Below, one piece after another: positions 11,091 through 22,333 of a stretch of 64,000 nt of DNA (its first letter is position 1; the number at the start of each line of letters is the position of its first letter). A program made the position numbers and the translations under genes. Source of the DNA: Locusta migratoria. Taxonomy: Eukaryota > Arthropoda > Insecta > Orthoptera > Acrididae. Below the pieces are notes generated by a model. That model ran no database searches and was not told the DNA's origin. It worked only from the letters and a program-made list of their open reading frames with translations. The stretch spans positions 754,189,506 to 754,253,505 of the forward strand of contig CM048745.1 of the NCBI GenBank assembly GCA_026315105.1. The letters run 5' to 3'.

Positions 11091-11132
11091 TTATTACCGG
11101 TTTCGGGCGTTGCCCATCATCAGATACCCTGT
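11088..11132 (-). ncRNA. hammerhead-ribozyme-like motif
   Basis: On the minus strand the order is CTGATGA (complement of 11117-11123), one spacer base, a 4-bp helix II GGGC-AAC-GCCC (11105-11115), GAAA (11101-11104), a palindromic ACCGGT as minimal helix III (11096-11101), then UA at the expected cleavage position (after 11095). All catalytic-core bases of the hammerhead consensus CUGANGA...GAAA...UH are present. Helix I is weak (about 3 bp by eye). Minimal hammerheads with palindromic helix III are known from Penelope-like retroelements and retrozymes. Inference: terminal repeat of a Penelope-like or retrozyme-like element. Confidence 0.65.
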
Positions 11133-11289
11133 GAATGAAATACACAAACAAGACCAAAAAAGGGTAGCTTCATAAAAAAGTAGATGATATAAAAGGTTAA
11201 ACAGCACAGTACACAAAAATACTAACATCAACAGAACAAACCTTCGACATACAAAGAAGAAAAGTGCAGCTCACGACAAAGTAAACATT

Positions 11290-11670
11290 GGCGCCACCAG
11301 ATGTCGTGCTATACATGGTGATTAATATAATTTTATTAAAAAGGACTAAATTAAAAAAAGCCCAAATGACAAAGAGAGCTTTTTAAAAACAGATTAACAT
11401 ATACAATATAGTAATGGGCTTACCTTTGTCATGCCATAAAATAAAAACAAAACAAGTGACAATCAAACTTACAAGTAGCCACCAGATGGCGTGCTGTACA
11501 TAGCGTTTAATACAATATTATTAAAGAGTATTAAATTAAAAATGCTCATCTGACAAATTTTAACAGAGTAATATATACAGCATAAAATAGAGCTTCACCC
11601 ATGTCATGCCATAAAAAAATTATAAAATAAATAAAGAGAGACTAAAATACAAGTGACAATCAAAAATACA
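11290..11670. repeat. two diverged ~185-bp tandem repeats
   Basis: CCACCAGATG..CGTGCT.TACAT occurs at 11293 and 11479; GTCATGCCATAAA at 11428 and 11603; CAAGTGACAATCAAA at 11453 and 11650. The spacings (175-197 bp) indicate two diverged copies of one unit next to the hammerhead motif. Rest of 11670-12330 is AT-rich without recognisable features. Confidence 0.7.
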
Positions 11671-12345
11671 AGTAGCATAACACAACCAGCATTATTTCAA
11701 AGGTTCATAACACAGGAACAAACAGTTAATAAAATGGATCTGAGTAGAAATTACGACATGAAATCGTATAATGGTTTGCAAAATAAGCTCATATTGTCAC
11801 AATGTCATATCGAGCGTTTATAATGAGAACAGGAACAAGGAACAATATAAACAAAATATCTAAGGCAATACAAAGTACATCCACAATAGTTGTTTACAAA
11901 TACATGTGATGATTGTTTAAATATAAATTAAAATTACAATCATATATTATCAATTGAACCCATTTGTAACCAATCAGCATTGAGTAAAATAATTATACAT
12001 TACAAATGGTTGCTCACCTCATGAACGAATTTAATACGTCTTTGGCTTTCTTAGTGAGCTTAATTCATTCTGAGTCTTGCCTGTTAAACAGTTATGGACA
12101 AAGTTCACTTCCCAGTCTAAAACCATTCTTTAAGTCAAACGGTTCTGAACGTGATTGTTCTGGGTACTGATTTCTCAGGATCTGTGCCCCCTAATTGTGT
12201 GAAAATGTAAACACATTTCAGTTCTAGTACAATATATTTGTCCAATGAATACCCGTTTATCATCTGCATTTCTTCTTGGTGTAGTAAATTTAATGGCCAG
12301 TAGTGTATTTGAGGGAATAGGACGATGTCAGTGAGAAATAGTTTA

Positions 12346-12540
12346 AACCAAATGTTTGTAAAGCAATGGGATGAAACTGCAGTGGTCATCAGTCCATAGA
12401 CTTACAAACTACTTAAAACTAAATTATGCTATGGACAAGACACACGTACACCCGAGCCCGAGGGAGGACTCGAACCTCCGACGGGCAGCAGACGCGCATT
12501 CTGCAGCAAGGCATGTTAGAGAGCATGGTCACTCTCGCGC
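12346..12540 (-). mobile_element. S1b SINE copy 7 (outer, interrupted)
   Basis: Tail at left, tRNA-like head at right with B box (GACTCGAACCTCC region 12467-12479). Its last bases lie beyond the nested SINE at 12750-12752. TSD TGAGAAATAGTTTA at 12332-12345 and 12753-12766. Confidence 0.88.
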
Positions 12541-12738
12541 TCGTGGTGGAATGGCCGAGCGCTCTAAGGCGCCTTGCAGTGGAGCACGCGGTTGCTCCCC
12601 TTCGAAGGTTCGATTCCTCCCTCGGACATGGATATGTGTGTGTGTTATCCTTAAGTTAGTTTACTGTAATTTGTTTGTAAGCCTAGGGTGTGATAATACT
12701 TCAGTTCCAAAGATTTCCAAACACTTGAACATTTGAAC
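12541..12738 (+). mobile_element. S1b SINE copy 8 (nested)
   Basis: Opposite orientation, inserted in the head end of copy 7. Head contains TGGCCGAGCGCTCTAAGG and GGTTCGATTCC. TSD CACTCTCGCGC at 12530-12540 and 12739-12749. Confidence 0.9.
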
Positions 12739-12766
12739 CACTCTCGCGCAGCTGAGAAATAGTTTA

Positions 12767-13410
12767 GAAAAGTTTTGGAATTATGTCTAATGTTTTCGAA
12801 GTTTTATTCTGGCTAATTTGCGCGTTCTTAGAATACTTAGAATACTTGAGTTGTTTGGCCATATCTGTAAGATTCCATATTACCGTTCTCAGTGAGAATA
12901 TTATGATAGCATTTTAAAGTTTTTAAATCACTGAATAAATGCATGAAATATTGAATACTTAGTTTTTGCTGCCCCCTGGTAGCCGTTGTATAGGCAGTTC
13001 GCGAATGGGGCGGACCGTGGGTTAGCTGTTCAATAATGTAACACGTACATGCACACTGGGTCGATAACGACCTTCTGCGACCCGAAAACGTAGCCTGGAC
13101 AGGTTGACCCGCACAACACTTAGGTCAGGTAGGTAGCATCGAGCATTTGACAGGCGCACTCTGATGCGTCTTTTGTAGGGCGCAAAACACAGCGGAACGC
13201 CAGAGCACGCAATGAATAAAGAATTTCTCCTCCATCAAGATCCTTGGTCACCAGCTGGCGATTACATTTAGTAAAGACAATGAATCGCTCGAGTTACATT
13301 GTTATCTAATACGTTTGGGGTGCATACCGTGCAGCATTTAAGCTAATATTCAATCGTTGCTAAAATGAAAATTGGTATTGATCAGCAAAACATCGTAGAT
13401 ATACCCGGGC
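12767..13410. other. no recognisable feature
   Basis: Mixed-composition DNA without a credible open frame, RNA gene or repeat that I can identify. Confidence 0.3.
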
Positions 13411-13686
13411 CACAGAATAAGGAGTATACAGAAAGGAAACTCCCGCTGCAGTCTTTCGTCCAAAATTTAGTGCGCATGCGCGGAATCGGCCATCTTGAAA
13501 AGCAGTAAACACGTGGTGAATCCCTATTCTGTGGCGTGGTAATGCGCTGTCTTTGTTTGTTAATTGTGTATTTTAGCAGCCTGAATCGCATAAAAGTAAA
13601 CAAGTATTTGATGCAATGAAAAGAAAGAACTGTGTGTCAGTAAGTGTAGCTGTTCCGTTTGTATTACGAGCAGCAATAAAAGTAAA

Positions 13687-13779
13687 TGCGGCCGATGGTG
13701 TTCAGCACCTAATTGCCGCAATAATTCGAATACAAATCAGGCTATAAGCTTCTTCACTTTCCCAAAAGGTGTTGTACGG
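13687..13779 (+). pseudogene. THAP-domain N-terminal exon remnant
   Basis: The frame starting at 13687 reads C-G-R-W-C-S-A-P-N-C-R-N-N, then 'QAISFFTFPKGVVR'. This matches the first half of a THAP zinc finger: the Cys pair followed by SFF.FPK. THAP domains bind DNA and head P-element-type transposases. The ATG at 13686 is out of frame by one base, suggesting a small indel at the start. The match ends at ACG|GTTAGT (13778/13779), a plausible splice donor. The remaining Cys/His ligands would lie in a later exon not seen here. Could instead belong to a THAP host gene. Confidence 0.55.
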
Positions 13780-14139
13780 TTAGTGAACGTCGCTATATGT
13801 GTGGTAAAAGTTAAATGTTATCAGTTTCGAATGAGAGCAATGTGTGCATAATTATTAAAAGTAGCCTTGCTTCTTCTCTTGACGAAAACTCTCGTTGTTG
13901 CTGTTGCTGTTGCTGTAGCAGTTCAACAGCATCAAAATGTTGAAGTACATTTATATTTTGTAATTATAAGTTTAACATCGCAGGGAATAATATAAAATGA
14001 AAGACAAAGAATAGTGCGTAAGTAGCGGGACTTCAACATTTTGCGCGTGCGTTCCCTTTTCCGGTTGCCCACATAGGCGAGATATTTCAGGCATTTTTAA
14101 GGCTCATCTTCCTGTTCACCTTCACATAATTTGATGCAA

Positions 14140-14862
14140 ACGGTAAAATTTTACTAACGGCAACGGAGGCGTAGCTTGCTAATGTTAACGACCGGTGATC
14201 CTCTTACAAGGGGAGGTCGGCAATCGGGACCCGCCGATTTCGCTTAACTGCGTGTGTTGAAGGAGATTGGTCTCCCTATAACGTGCCTGAAATATTTCGC
14301 CTGAGTGGGCCTTAGGAAAGGAGAAAATGCTCTCAATTTTTTTCCAATAGTACTGCACATCTTATGTAGCTGTTCGTGACTAACGGCGTAGCGTAATGGT
14401 CAGCCGAATTACTTGCGAAACAGGCGCCCTGGGATCAATCCCAGGAGCTTCCTATTTTTTTTTCTTTCTTTTTTTTTTTTTTTTTTTTCTTTTCTTTACG
14501 CTACGGCGTTTATTCACGAACAGAGCACTGAATAACATGTACAGTGTTATAGGAAAAACTTTCGAGATCATTTCCTCCTTTCCTAAGGCCCACTCAGGCG
14601 AAATATTTCAGGCTCGTTATGTGGAGACCCACCTCCTACACACGTAACTTGCGCGAAATCGGCGGGTCCCGATTGCCGACCTCCCCTTGTTACGATATTC
14701 AAACAAATGGAATAAGAGGAATAATCTTGCTCTTCTTGCTCTATGGTTGGCAGTTTCTTGTATCTATCTTTCTCTGGTCGGTAAAGTAATTGTCCTCGTA
14801 AAACGAACATTATGTTGCCAACATTAAAACATTACTCCTCCACTGCCGTAAGTAAAACTGAA
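14140..14862. mobile_element. MITE family M, copy 2, split by a palindrome
   Basis: Left part (14140-14205) begins GTAAAATTTTACTAACGGCA and includes GCTAATGTTAACGACC. Right part (14691-14862) ends with CACTGCCGTAAGTAAAACTG, the inverted terminus. The palindrome 14206-14690 sits between the halves. Confidence 0.65.
14206..14690. mobile_element. 485-bp foldback element with tRNA-like apex
   Basis: Arms 14206-14396 and 14496-14690 align along their length (ACAAGGGGAGGTCGGCAATC outer end; GCCTGAAATATTTCGCC and GGCCTTAGGAAAGG mid-arm; GTTCGTGA and GGCGTAGCGTAA inner end). The 99-nt apex begins in a perfect Pol III A box (TAGCGTAATGG, 14388-14398), holds a weak B-box-like GGGATCAATCCC, and ends in a pyrimidine/T tract (14455-14496). 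Confidence 0.8.
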
Positions 14863-14922
14863 CCAGTCAAATCGATGACACTCATCCTGCCTCGTCCCCT
14901 TGTTCTACGGTGTTTAGGCAGG

Positions 14923-15158
14923 TAAAATTTTACTTACGGTAAAGGAGGCGTAGTATACTAATATTGGCAACGAATGCTCCTAGGATACTGGAACAAATAG
15001 ATTAAGGGGAATAATTATTTTATGCTGTTCCTGCTATATGGTTGACAGATTTTTCTTTATGCCCTTCTCCGATCAGTAAATTAATTACCCTCCTAAAGCA
15101 AATACAACTTTTCCAACATTGAAACACAACTACATCACTGCCATAAGTAAAATATAAC
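14923..15158. mobile_element. MITE family M, copy 3
   Basis: Starts GTAAAATTTTACTTACGGT, ends CACTGCCATAAGTAAAAT; internal CGATCAGTAAATTAATTACC shared with other copies. Unlike copy 2 it is uninterrupted. Confidence 0.75.
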
Positions 15159-15611
15159 ATATAGGTATGTTTTAAAGGCAATATTTATTTCCAGTGCTAA
15201 GAAACGGAATGAAACATAAATTCGCGTTACTCGGGATTTTTCTGGAGATAAGCACCAAATAAAACGATCATTGATTCCATCGTACATCTTCGTAGTTGTA
15301 TTAAAATTTTGGCCTATTTTTTTTTTTTTTTTTTTTTTTTTTTTCGTTGGATTACAATTACGTGCAAGAACAGGGCGCAAAATAGAGGAGAGCATAATGA
15401 AAAGCAGTTTCCTTTCTTAAAAGTCGGTGAGGTTAGCTGCGGTTCGTAAAAAGTCCATTTCCAGCCAAAGTACTAAGTGGCTATAGTTCCGCGTTTACTG
15501 CTTTTCAATATGGCGTCGAGCGCAACGCTTGGTAACATACAGATCAAAGGCGCCGCCTCCAGCTTTCCGTTCTGTATGCTTCCTATTCTGTGTAAGTACA
15601 CCCGATTTATG

Positions 15612-15807
15612 TTCAAATGTTTGTAAATCTAACGGACCAAACTGCGTGGTTATCAGTCCGTAGCCTACAAACTACGTAAACTAAGTTAAACTAACCTAAG
15701 GACAACTCACACACCCATGCCCCAGGGAGGACTCGAACCTCCGACGGCGAGCAACCGCGCGCTCCGCAGCGAGGCGCCTTAGACCGCTCGGCTACTCCAC
15801 CGCGGCA
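15612..15807 (-). mobile_element. S1b SINE copy 9
   Basis: Full-length S1b with head ending in CACCGCGGC. TSD CCGATTTATG at 15602-15611 and 15808-15817. Confidence 0.92.
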
Positions 15808-15817
15808 CCGATTTATG

Positions 15818-17459
15818 GTTGGCGTAGACAGACTAGACGCAAATACAGGAGTTTACAGGGGACAAGTTGACGATGAAGTTAACGAATCTTCACAACTTGC
15901 CAGATCACTCGGACCGAATGTACACACAATTGAGTACCACCGATCCATAACAAGGTATTCATTCCAGAAATATGGCAGTGCTAAAACTGATTCCGCCTCA
16001 ACGGCAAATTAGGGCGAATTTGCCTGTTTCTGTAAGAAAATATTTATCTCAGAATATTATTTTCACTGGTCAGATCAGAAGACGAGTGCATCGTAAAAAT
16101 GAACTTATCAAAATTTACCGTAAATTAACACAATTTTTCGTGATAAATGATATTGAGACTTTTATGCATAAAGATAATATTGTTCTTGATCTTTACGTAC
16201 GAAATATCATTTAATAGTTGATGACATGTAATAATAAATACAGATTTTAATAATAAACATAGATTAAATATGTTTTTATGACATTCCACGTTACTGGATT
16301 GATAACCCGCAACTTGGTATTCAATTCCTTTATTAATGCACAGCTAAAGACCCGAAATTAGTTTAAAGATAATTGTTACGGACATTAAGATAAATGAAAT
16401 GCGTTTTATTGTGGTAATTCCTGTTCCATATTACTGTCCGACGTGATGTGCCCATGGGGTCAGCATCCGAATCAATAACAACGATTAAATAAAAATATTT
16501 AAGCCCACTAAAAGTATATATTTAAACAAATTAAAAATAAAACGATCGACTGATCAGTTTTCCACAATTATACGCATTACATCGTAAAAAAAATTAATTG
16601 AATTCATATTTAGAGTAAATGTTACATTAATTACTGCCTTTCCTTAAGTAAAGTTCAGTAAGTCTATAGATTTTATGAGAAAAATAGTTTATTTCGAAGA
16701 TTAATATAATGATTAAGGATGATCATTGGAAAAATGAAACATAGTTGCCTGACTGTTACATGTGCATTGTACCTTTAATATATTGTAACTGTTTGACAAT
16801 CTTCAAGCCGGAGGCGCGATCTAGTAATTTGAAATGGAAATCTGCCTAAGCAGACAAGTCAAGATCTGTTACTTAAAATTCTATTGAAATCTGTTTCGTC
16901 AAGTCTATATTGCCATCTCTCAATATTTAAATATTAGACAGTAGCACTTCGTTACTTTCTACTTGTAGAAACTTAATTTCAGAGCAGACTACTACAAATT
17001 ATCGTTACAGCTATTACCTGTGTCGTTAATAAATTAAATTTCTGATCATCGTAAAAATAACTTTTAAAAAACTTCCTGCACATATGTAGGTTAAATATGA
17101 GGGGTGACGACATTCGATCATGGCTACTAGTACCGAAAATCTTTTATATAGACAAAAATATTTAAGACGTAGTATTGAATAACCGCTGGACAAATAAATA
17201 GATGGGTGGCCAATTTTTGTGTGCAGTTTGTATTTAATATCTTCAGCTGATGCTTCGGTATGCACCGAAAATCGCTCTAAGTAAATGTTGTATCAGGTAG
17301 CATCAGAAGGAAGGAAGGGAGATAAGGTATAATGTCCTGTCGAGGTAGGCTCACCAATACCAAATCAGATCAGCAAACACAGCTGTTAGTTAAAACTCAT
17401 CACCAATTATCAGAAATTTTATCTTCACCCAGCTCTGCAACAGTCAATGTAAAATGCAA
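15818..17459. other. no recognisable feature
   Basis: AT-rich. Two overlapping plus-strand open frames (15815-16012, 65 codons; 15972-16214, 80 codons) and one minus-strand frame (17026-17265) show no motif I recognise. Confidence 0.3.
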
Positions 17460-19147
17460 ATTATCTTTAGTGCACCAAAATATTAGAGGGCTAAGAAGCA
17501 ATATAAATTAACTACTTATATGCATTGATGCCTCTCTGAACAACATGTGACCACTGGTGTAGATTTGCTAAGTATTCCAGGATTTAGGTTAGCTTCCAAT
17601 TTTTGTGGAATGGAAATGGAGGATGGAGGAGTTGCCACATTCATTAGAAATTGTTATAAATTTAATACCATAGACATTAATAAATTTTGTTTAGAGCAGC
17701 ATATGGAAGCATGTGCAACAGAAGTAGAATTTCATAATAAATCATTTATAATAGTAACTGTGTACAGACTACCAAATGGTAACTTTAATTTGTTCATAAA
17801 TCACTTTGAAGCTCTGTTGCCTTATTTGATAACAAGAAAGAAAGAATTACCGCTGGCTGGTGATTTCAATGTAGACTTCCTTGAAAACTCCTCCAGTAAG
17901 AAATTATTGCAGTCTGTCGTATTGGCACTCAACCTAATTCATACTGTTAATTTTCCAACTAGGATAGCTAAGGGCTCAAAGACAGCCATTGATAATATCT
18001 TTATAGAAATGCCAAATGATCAAAATTATGTTATAAAACCCATAATAAGAAGCCTTTCAGACCATGACTTGCAGTTACTTTTACTAGATATTAATACTAA
18101 TCAGAATATAAAATCTATCAAATCTGAGTTTAAGAGGGTAGTCAGTAAGGGGAAAATTGATCATTTTAGAAAACTGCTCAAAGACATGAATTGGACTGAT
18201 GTCTACAGTGCTAATAGTATGGATGAGAAATACACTTTCATAAATAATGTCCTTAACTTATTTGAAAACTGCTTTCACCCAAAACTGACACAGATTAGAC
18301 CAAAGTCTACAAAGAAACCATGGATTACTCGAGGAATAAAGGTCTCCTGTAAGACAAAAAGGAAACTATATCTGTCAATTAGACACAGTTCAGATGTAGA
18401 TGCTTTAGATCATTACAAAACATACTGCAAGATAATGAAGGCAGTAATACTGACATCAAAGCAAATGCATTATCAGAATGGGATAATCCTATCAGACAAC
18501 AAAATAAAGACAATATGGGATGTAGTAAAGGAGGAAACTGGTAGAACCGGATACGAAGAGGAGCACATAGCATTAAGAGTAGGTGACAAACGGATAACAG
18601 ATGAGTGCAGTGTTGCTGCAATTTTCAACAAGCATTTCTTAACTATTACCGCAAATATGGGATTATCAGGGTCAGTAACTGCTGCAATGGAATATCTCAC
18701 ACCTGTGACAAAAAAAACTGCAATAATATGAGTATGACACTCACAACACCACTAGAAGTAATGTCCACCATAAAATCCTTAAAATCAAAAAATTCCAGTG
18801 GCTATGATAATATATCAACAAATCTGATTAAAAAGTGTGCTTCTGAGCTTAGTGGTATTTTAAGTTACTTGTGTAACCAGTCTTTTATCAGTGGAACATT
18901 TCCAGAATGATTGAAATATGCTGAAGTTAAGCCATTACACAAGAAAGGAGATAAAGAAGTTCCATCAAATTTCCGTCAAATTTCACTTTTGCCTGCATTC
19001 TCAAAAATTTTAGAAAAGATAATGTACCGTCGTCTTCTTAAACACCTTACCACTAATAAACTATTATCCATGTCACAATTCGGGTTTCTAAAGGGTTCTG
19101 ATATTGAGAAGGTTATCTACACATACAGTGAGAATGTACTCAATTCA
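17460..19147 (+). mobile_element. CR1/Jockey-like LINE (family L-B), 5' portion: endonuclease and start of RT
   Basis: ORF2 of a non-LTR retrotransposon. It begins with a degraded endonuclease start ('LVHQNIRGLRSNIN', 17470-17510). The 394-codon frame 17547-18731 then carries GGVATFIRN, the APE-type nuclease motifs 'AGDFNVDFL' (about 17855-17880) and 'SDHDLQ' (18057-18075), and the inter-domain region to 'WDVVKEETGR'. RT begins after a frameshift near 18720: 'SSGYDNISTNLIKKC', 'KPLHKKGDKEVPSNFRQISL', 'QFGFLKGS'. The ORF stops at 19147 exactly where a Helitron was inserted. ORF1 and the 5' UTR are not recognisable. Confidence 0.88.
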
Positions 19148-19179
19148 TCTATACTAATAATAAATCTGTAAATGTAGGC

Positions 19180-20005
19180 CTGTCGCTGCTTCCATAAATC
19201 TTCAAAACTACTGGACGAATTTTCACGCGATTTTCACAGGAAACATGGGAAACGTTTGGGTCAACATATAGGCATAATTTTATCAAAATCAGATCACGGA
19301 AACAAAAGATATCGTAAATTTATGTGTTTTATGTAACCGCCATGTCTGTTTGTTCAACCAATAAAAACCTCTTATCTCGAAAACTACTTCAGCAATTTGC
19401 ATGGGGTTTTCACAGGTAACTTGAGCGTAACTCGGGGTAACACACAGAGTTCGCTGCATAAAAATCAGATCACGGAAAAAAAGAATATCGCAATTTGAAA
19501 TTTTTTATCTACATCCGTCATGTCTGTGTATTTGAACACGTTTATCTCCAAAACTAATTAACGAATTTTACTGGGGTTTTCACACGTAACTTGAGCATAT
19601 TGTGCTGTTTCATAAAGGCTTCAATAATTAAAATCTGATCAGAGAAAATGAAGATATCATGATTTAACCATTTGTTTAAAAGCCGTCGTGTATGTCTATT
19701 TGTATAAAGTAATCTCCAAAAGTACTACACGAACATTCATGGGTTTCCACAGATAAATTGGAAATACTTTGGAGAGTAACATAGGCTACATTTAATCAAA
19801 ATCGGATCAGAGGAAGGAAAGATATCTTAATTTGAAATTTTTGGGTATACTATGCTTATAAGTATGTTATAGTTCAGCAAATCTCCAAGAATGCTATACT
19901 TACTTTCGTGGGGTTTCATAGGTCAACTGAGAATACCTTGGCGCAACATATAAGCTTCGTTTCATAAAAATCAGATCAGGGAAAGAAGAGATATCGTAAT
20001 TTGTT
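19180..20005. repeat. diverged ~160-bp tandem repeats
   Basis: About five units. Each has an 'AAAACTACT..ACGAATTT' start, a 'GGGGTTTTCACAGG' centre and an 'AAAATCAGATCA.GGAAA' then 'GATATC.TAATTTG' end (e.g. 19205, 19378, 19550, 19712, 19883). Divergence is high, so the array is old. Confidence 0.75.
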
Positions 20006-20038
20006 GTTTTTTTTCTTTTTTTTTTTTTTTCTTTTTTT

Positions 20039-20069
<31 letters not shown>

Positions 20070-20081
20070 CTTTTTTTTTCT
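20006..20081. repeat. T-rich tract
   Basis: About 75 nt of T with scattered C; low complexity that creates spurious poly-Lys frames on the other strand. Confidence 0.9.
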
Positions 20082-20187
20082 GGTGTATGCTGTGCTTGAA
20101 TTGCAGCGTAGTACAGCAAAGATCCGATAGAGGCGCTGCTGCATAGCATACCAAATAATTAATAGATGGCGATGCTGCGTTACAATC

Positions 20188-20348
20188 CTTCTTGAAAAAT
20201 TAGTCACGTACGAGGGAATAATTCTTTATGTTGATAATGAAATAAATAATTGTTGTTTCGATCAATAAATTAATGATCCCCCTAAAGCTAAAATTTCGTT
20301 GCCAACGTAAACATACTAAACCGCTGCCACTGCAAGTAAAATTTAACC
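20188..20348. mobile_element. MITE family M, copy 4, truncated
   Basis: Shares TTGATAATGAAATAAATAAT and ends CTGCCACTGCAAGTAAAATT like copy 5. Its other terminus is missing. Confidence 0.65.
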
Positions 20349-20714
20349 CACGTACGTCAAAAAATAATTGTTTATCACCTGCATCCCGCAAGCCTTGCAA
20401 AGGCATGGAAAGAAAAATGGTGCTTTTTTTCCGCGGGTATCATTTGAATTTAAAACATAAGACGTTCCTTCACGTCTATCGATGTTTTAATTTACTAAGA
20501 ATTCTTTGCGAGGAAAATCGAATTTATGTAGTTCTCTTTCTGATTTCGATATATACTCATTACATTTTGATTGTGTTCTCTTGAGGAATACTCGAAAACG
20601 CCATAGTACACGAAAGAACAAAGTGAGGCGACGTTAGTTACACAGTACACCAAATAACTAATTATGGCGTTCCTGCGTTTTTTCATTTCCATAACTATGG
20701 TGTGATACACAACA

Positions 20715-20942
20715 AGGTACATTTTTACTTACGGCGGCGGCCTTGTGTGCTGATGTTGGCAACGGCCGTTGAATGCTTTTTCAAAAATCATTCACGTAGA
20801 ATGAGATGAATAATTATTTAAGTTGACGATGAAATAAATAATTTGTGATGTTCTGGTCAGTAAATTAATCATCCTATAGCGAATAGTTTGTTGCCAACGA
20901 TAGCGAACTAAAACGCTGACACTGCAAGTAAAATTTAACCAG
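20715..20942. mobile_element. MITE family M, copy 5
   Basis: The best-preserved copy. Starts ACATTTTTACTTACGGCGGC with TGCTGATGTTGGCAACGGCC, ends in the inverted version GTTGCCAACGATAGCGAAC..CTGCAAGTAAAATTTAACC. About 230 bp, no ORF. Confidence 0.75.
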
Positions 20943-21696
20943 GTAGGACAAGAATTTTTTTTTTCTTACTAGCTGTATCCCATATGCTTTGCAATATTAT
21001 GAAAAGAAAATAAGTACATCTTTAGACGGGTATAACCACTAAATGGTACATAGAGTAGAAATATCATTGCGTTCTGTGCATCTCCTCAACATTAAAATGG
21101 AATTACCACATGATATTGGGATAAATCCACTCTTCCCACACATTTATTTGCTCTTGAGATTGGTTTGTACCGAATTGGCTGCAAAGAAGCCCCACCTCCT
21201 TTTTGCAGAGCAACCACATAACATGAAATAACATCTAAATAAATGTGTCACAGAAGCAACAAGAAAGTTGAGGAAGCGCCGCTAAAAGGGCCATTTACAC
21301 ATAGTCATCCATCTTAACCGAACACAGAAAGGACCAAGATAAAGTCAGCGATTAGCAGATTTTTCCCAATATCACAAGACATTTCCATCTTATTGCTGAG
21401 TACACAAAATCTGTTTGCGCATCTGAATGCTCAATCCAGAGATATTTCTGTTCTGTGCCTGCCACCAGAGATAATATACACACATGAGCCACAATCTCAT
21501 CATAAACATCTCTGCTTTCATAATTGTTCGGTACAATATTCTGATTAAATTTTGTAATTACTTACTTTTGGTATGGACTACATTAAGATAGAGAAAGACA
21601 TCTTCTTTTCCAGAGACAACTGCATTTAGAGTTATAATCCAGCTTCTGAATATATAGTTCTCTTACACAAGGTCGATTTCAACTTCGTGCTTTAAT

Positions 21697-21874
21697 TCAA
21701 ATGTTTAAATGTTTGTTAAGCTTAAGGGACTTAACTGCGGGGTCATCAGTCTATAAACTTACAAACTACTTATGAACGACCTTATACTAAAGACGTCACA
21801 AACATCCATGACCAAGGGGGGCCGCGCAGACTGTGACTGGCGCGTCAAAGACCGCTCGGCCACCGCGGCCGGCT
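21697..21874 (-). mobile_element. S1a SINE copy 10, B box deleted
   Basis: Conserved tail and head end, but the segment holding GGTTCGAATCC is missing between 21817 and 21825. TSD GTGCTTTAAT at 21687-21696 and 21875-21884. Confidence 0.88.
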
Positions 21875-22333
21875 GTGCTTTAATACGTGGGAACATTTAT
21901 TAGCTGAAGAGTGGCCTATGCTGCTGACACAGTGAATTCCCTGGAAATACTATATTTAATGGAAAGTTGTATACAGACGATCAGTTGACGCCATTCCTTC
22001 AACGATCACCCAGACTTACTTTATCGCACATTGACACCACCATGAGGTCGTATTTAAACAGAAATGAACTGCTCTCTTGATTTAATTACCAGACTTTCAG
22101 CATTCACTGAGTTTTCGATAATAGGGAGCACTGCATACAGAATAACTACATTGTCCCCAGTGCAACACTGCAATAAACTAATAATTCACCATGCACTAAC
22201 TGTGAGAGAGAAACAGTTTAGTGCTACACCATAGAACCAATACATCTCAATGATAGAAGTGTTTTCAGAAGTTTACTCCAAACAGACAATTATACGCCGC
22301 AGTTTTAACTTTGTGAACACAAGATAAAATTAC

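Larger units (their letters stand above)
13411..15592. mobile_element. THAP-domain (P-element-like) DNA transposon relic
   Basis: Ends are imperfect inverted repeats of equal length: CACAGAATAAGGAG at 13411 against its diverged complement ending at 15592, and CATCTTGAAAAGCAGTAAAC ending at 13510 against GTTTACTGCTTTTCAATATGG beginning at 15493. Both homologous blocks lie exactly 100 bp apart in each arm, which argues against chance. A THAP zinc-finger start lies just inside the left end (13687-13779). The interior is otherwise replaced by MITEs, a palindrome and poly(T) (15317-15344). No catalytic domain was found, so it is a deletion relic. Confidence 0.6.

Noticed and set aside
14396..14500. 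Independent functional tRNA gene at the palindrome apex
   Set aside because: A box is good but the B box deviates and no clover-leaf closes; better explained as SINE remnant.
19900..20207. Lysine-rich minus-strand ORFs
   Set aside because: Pure translation of the T-rich tract 20006-20081; no coding signal.
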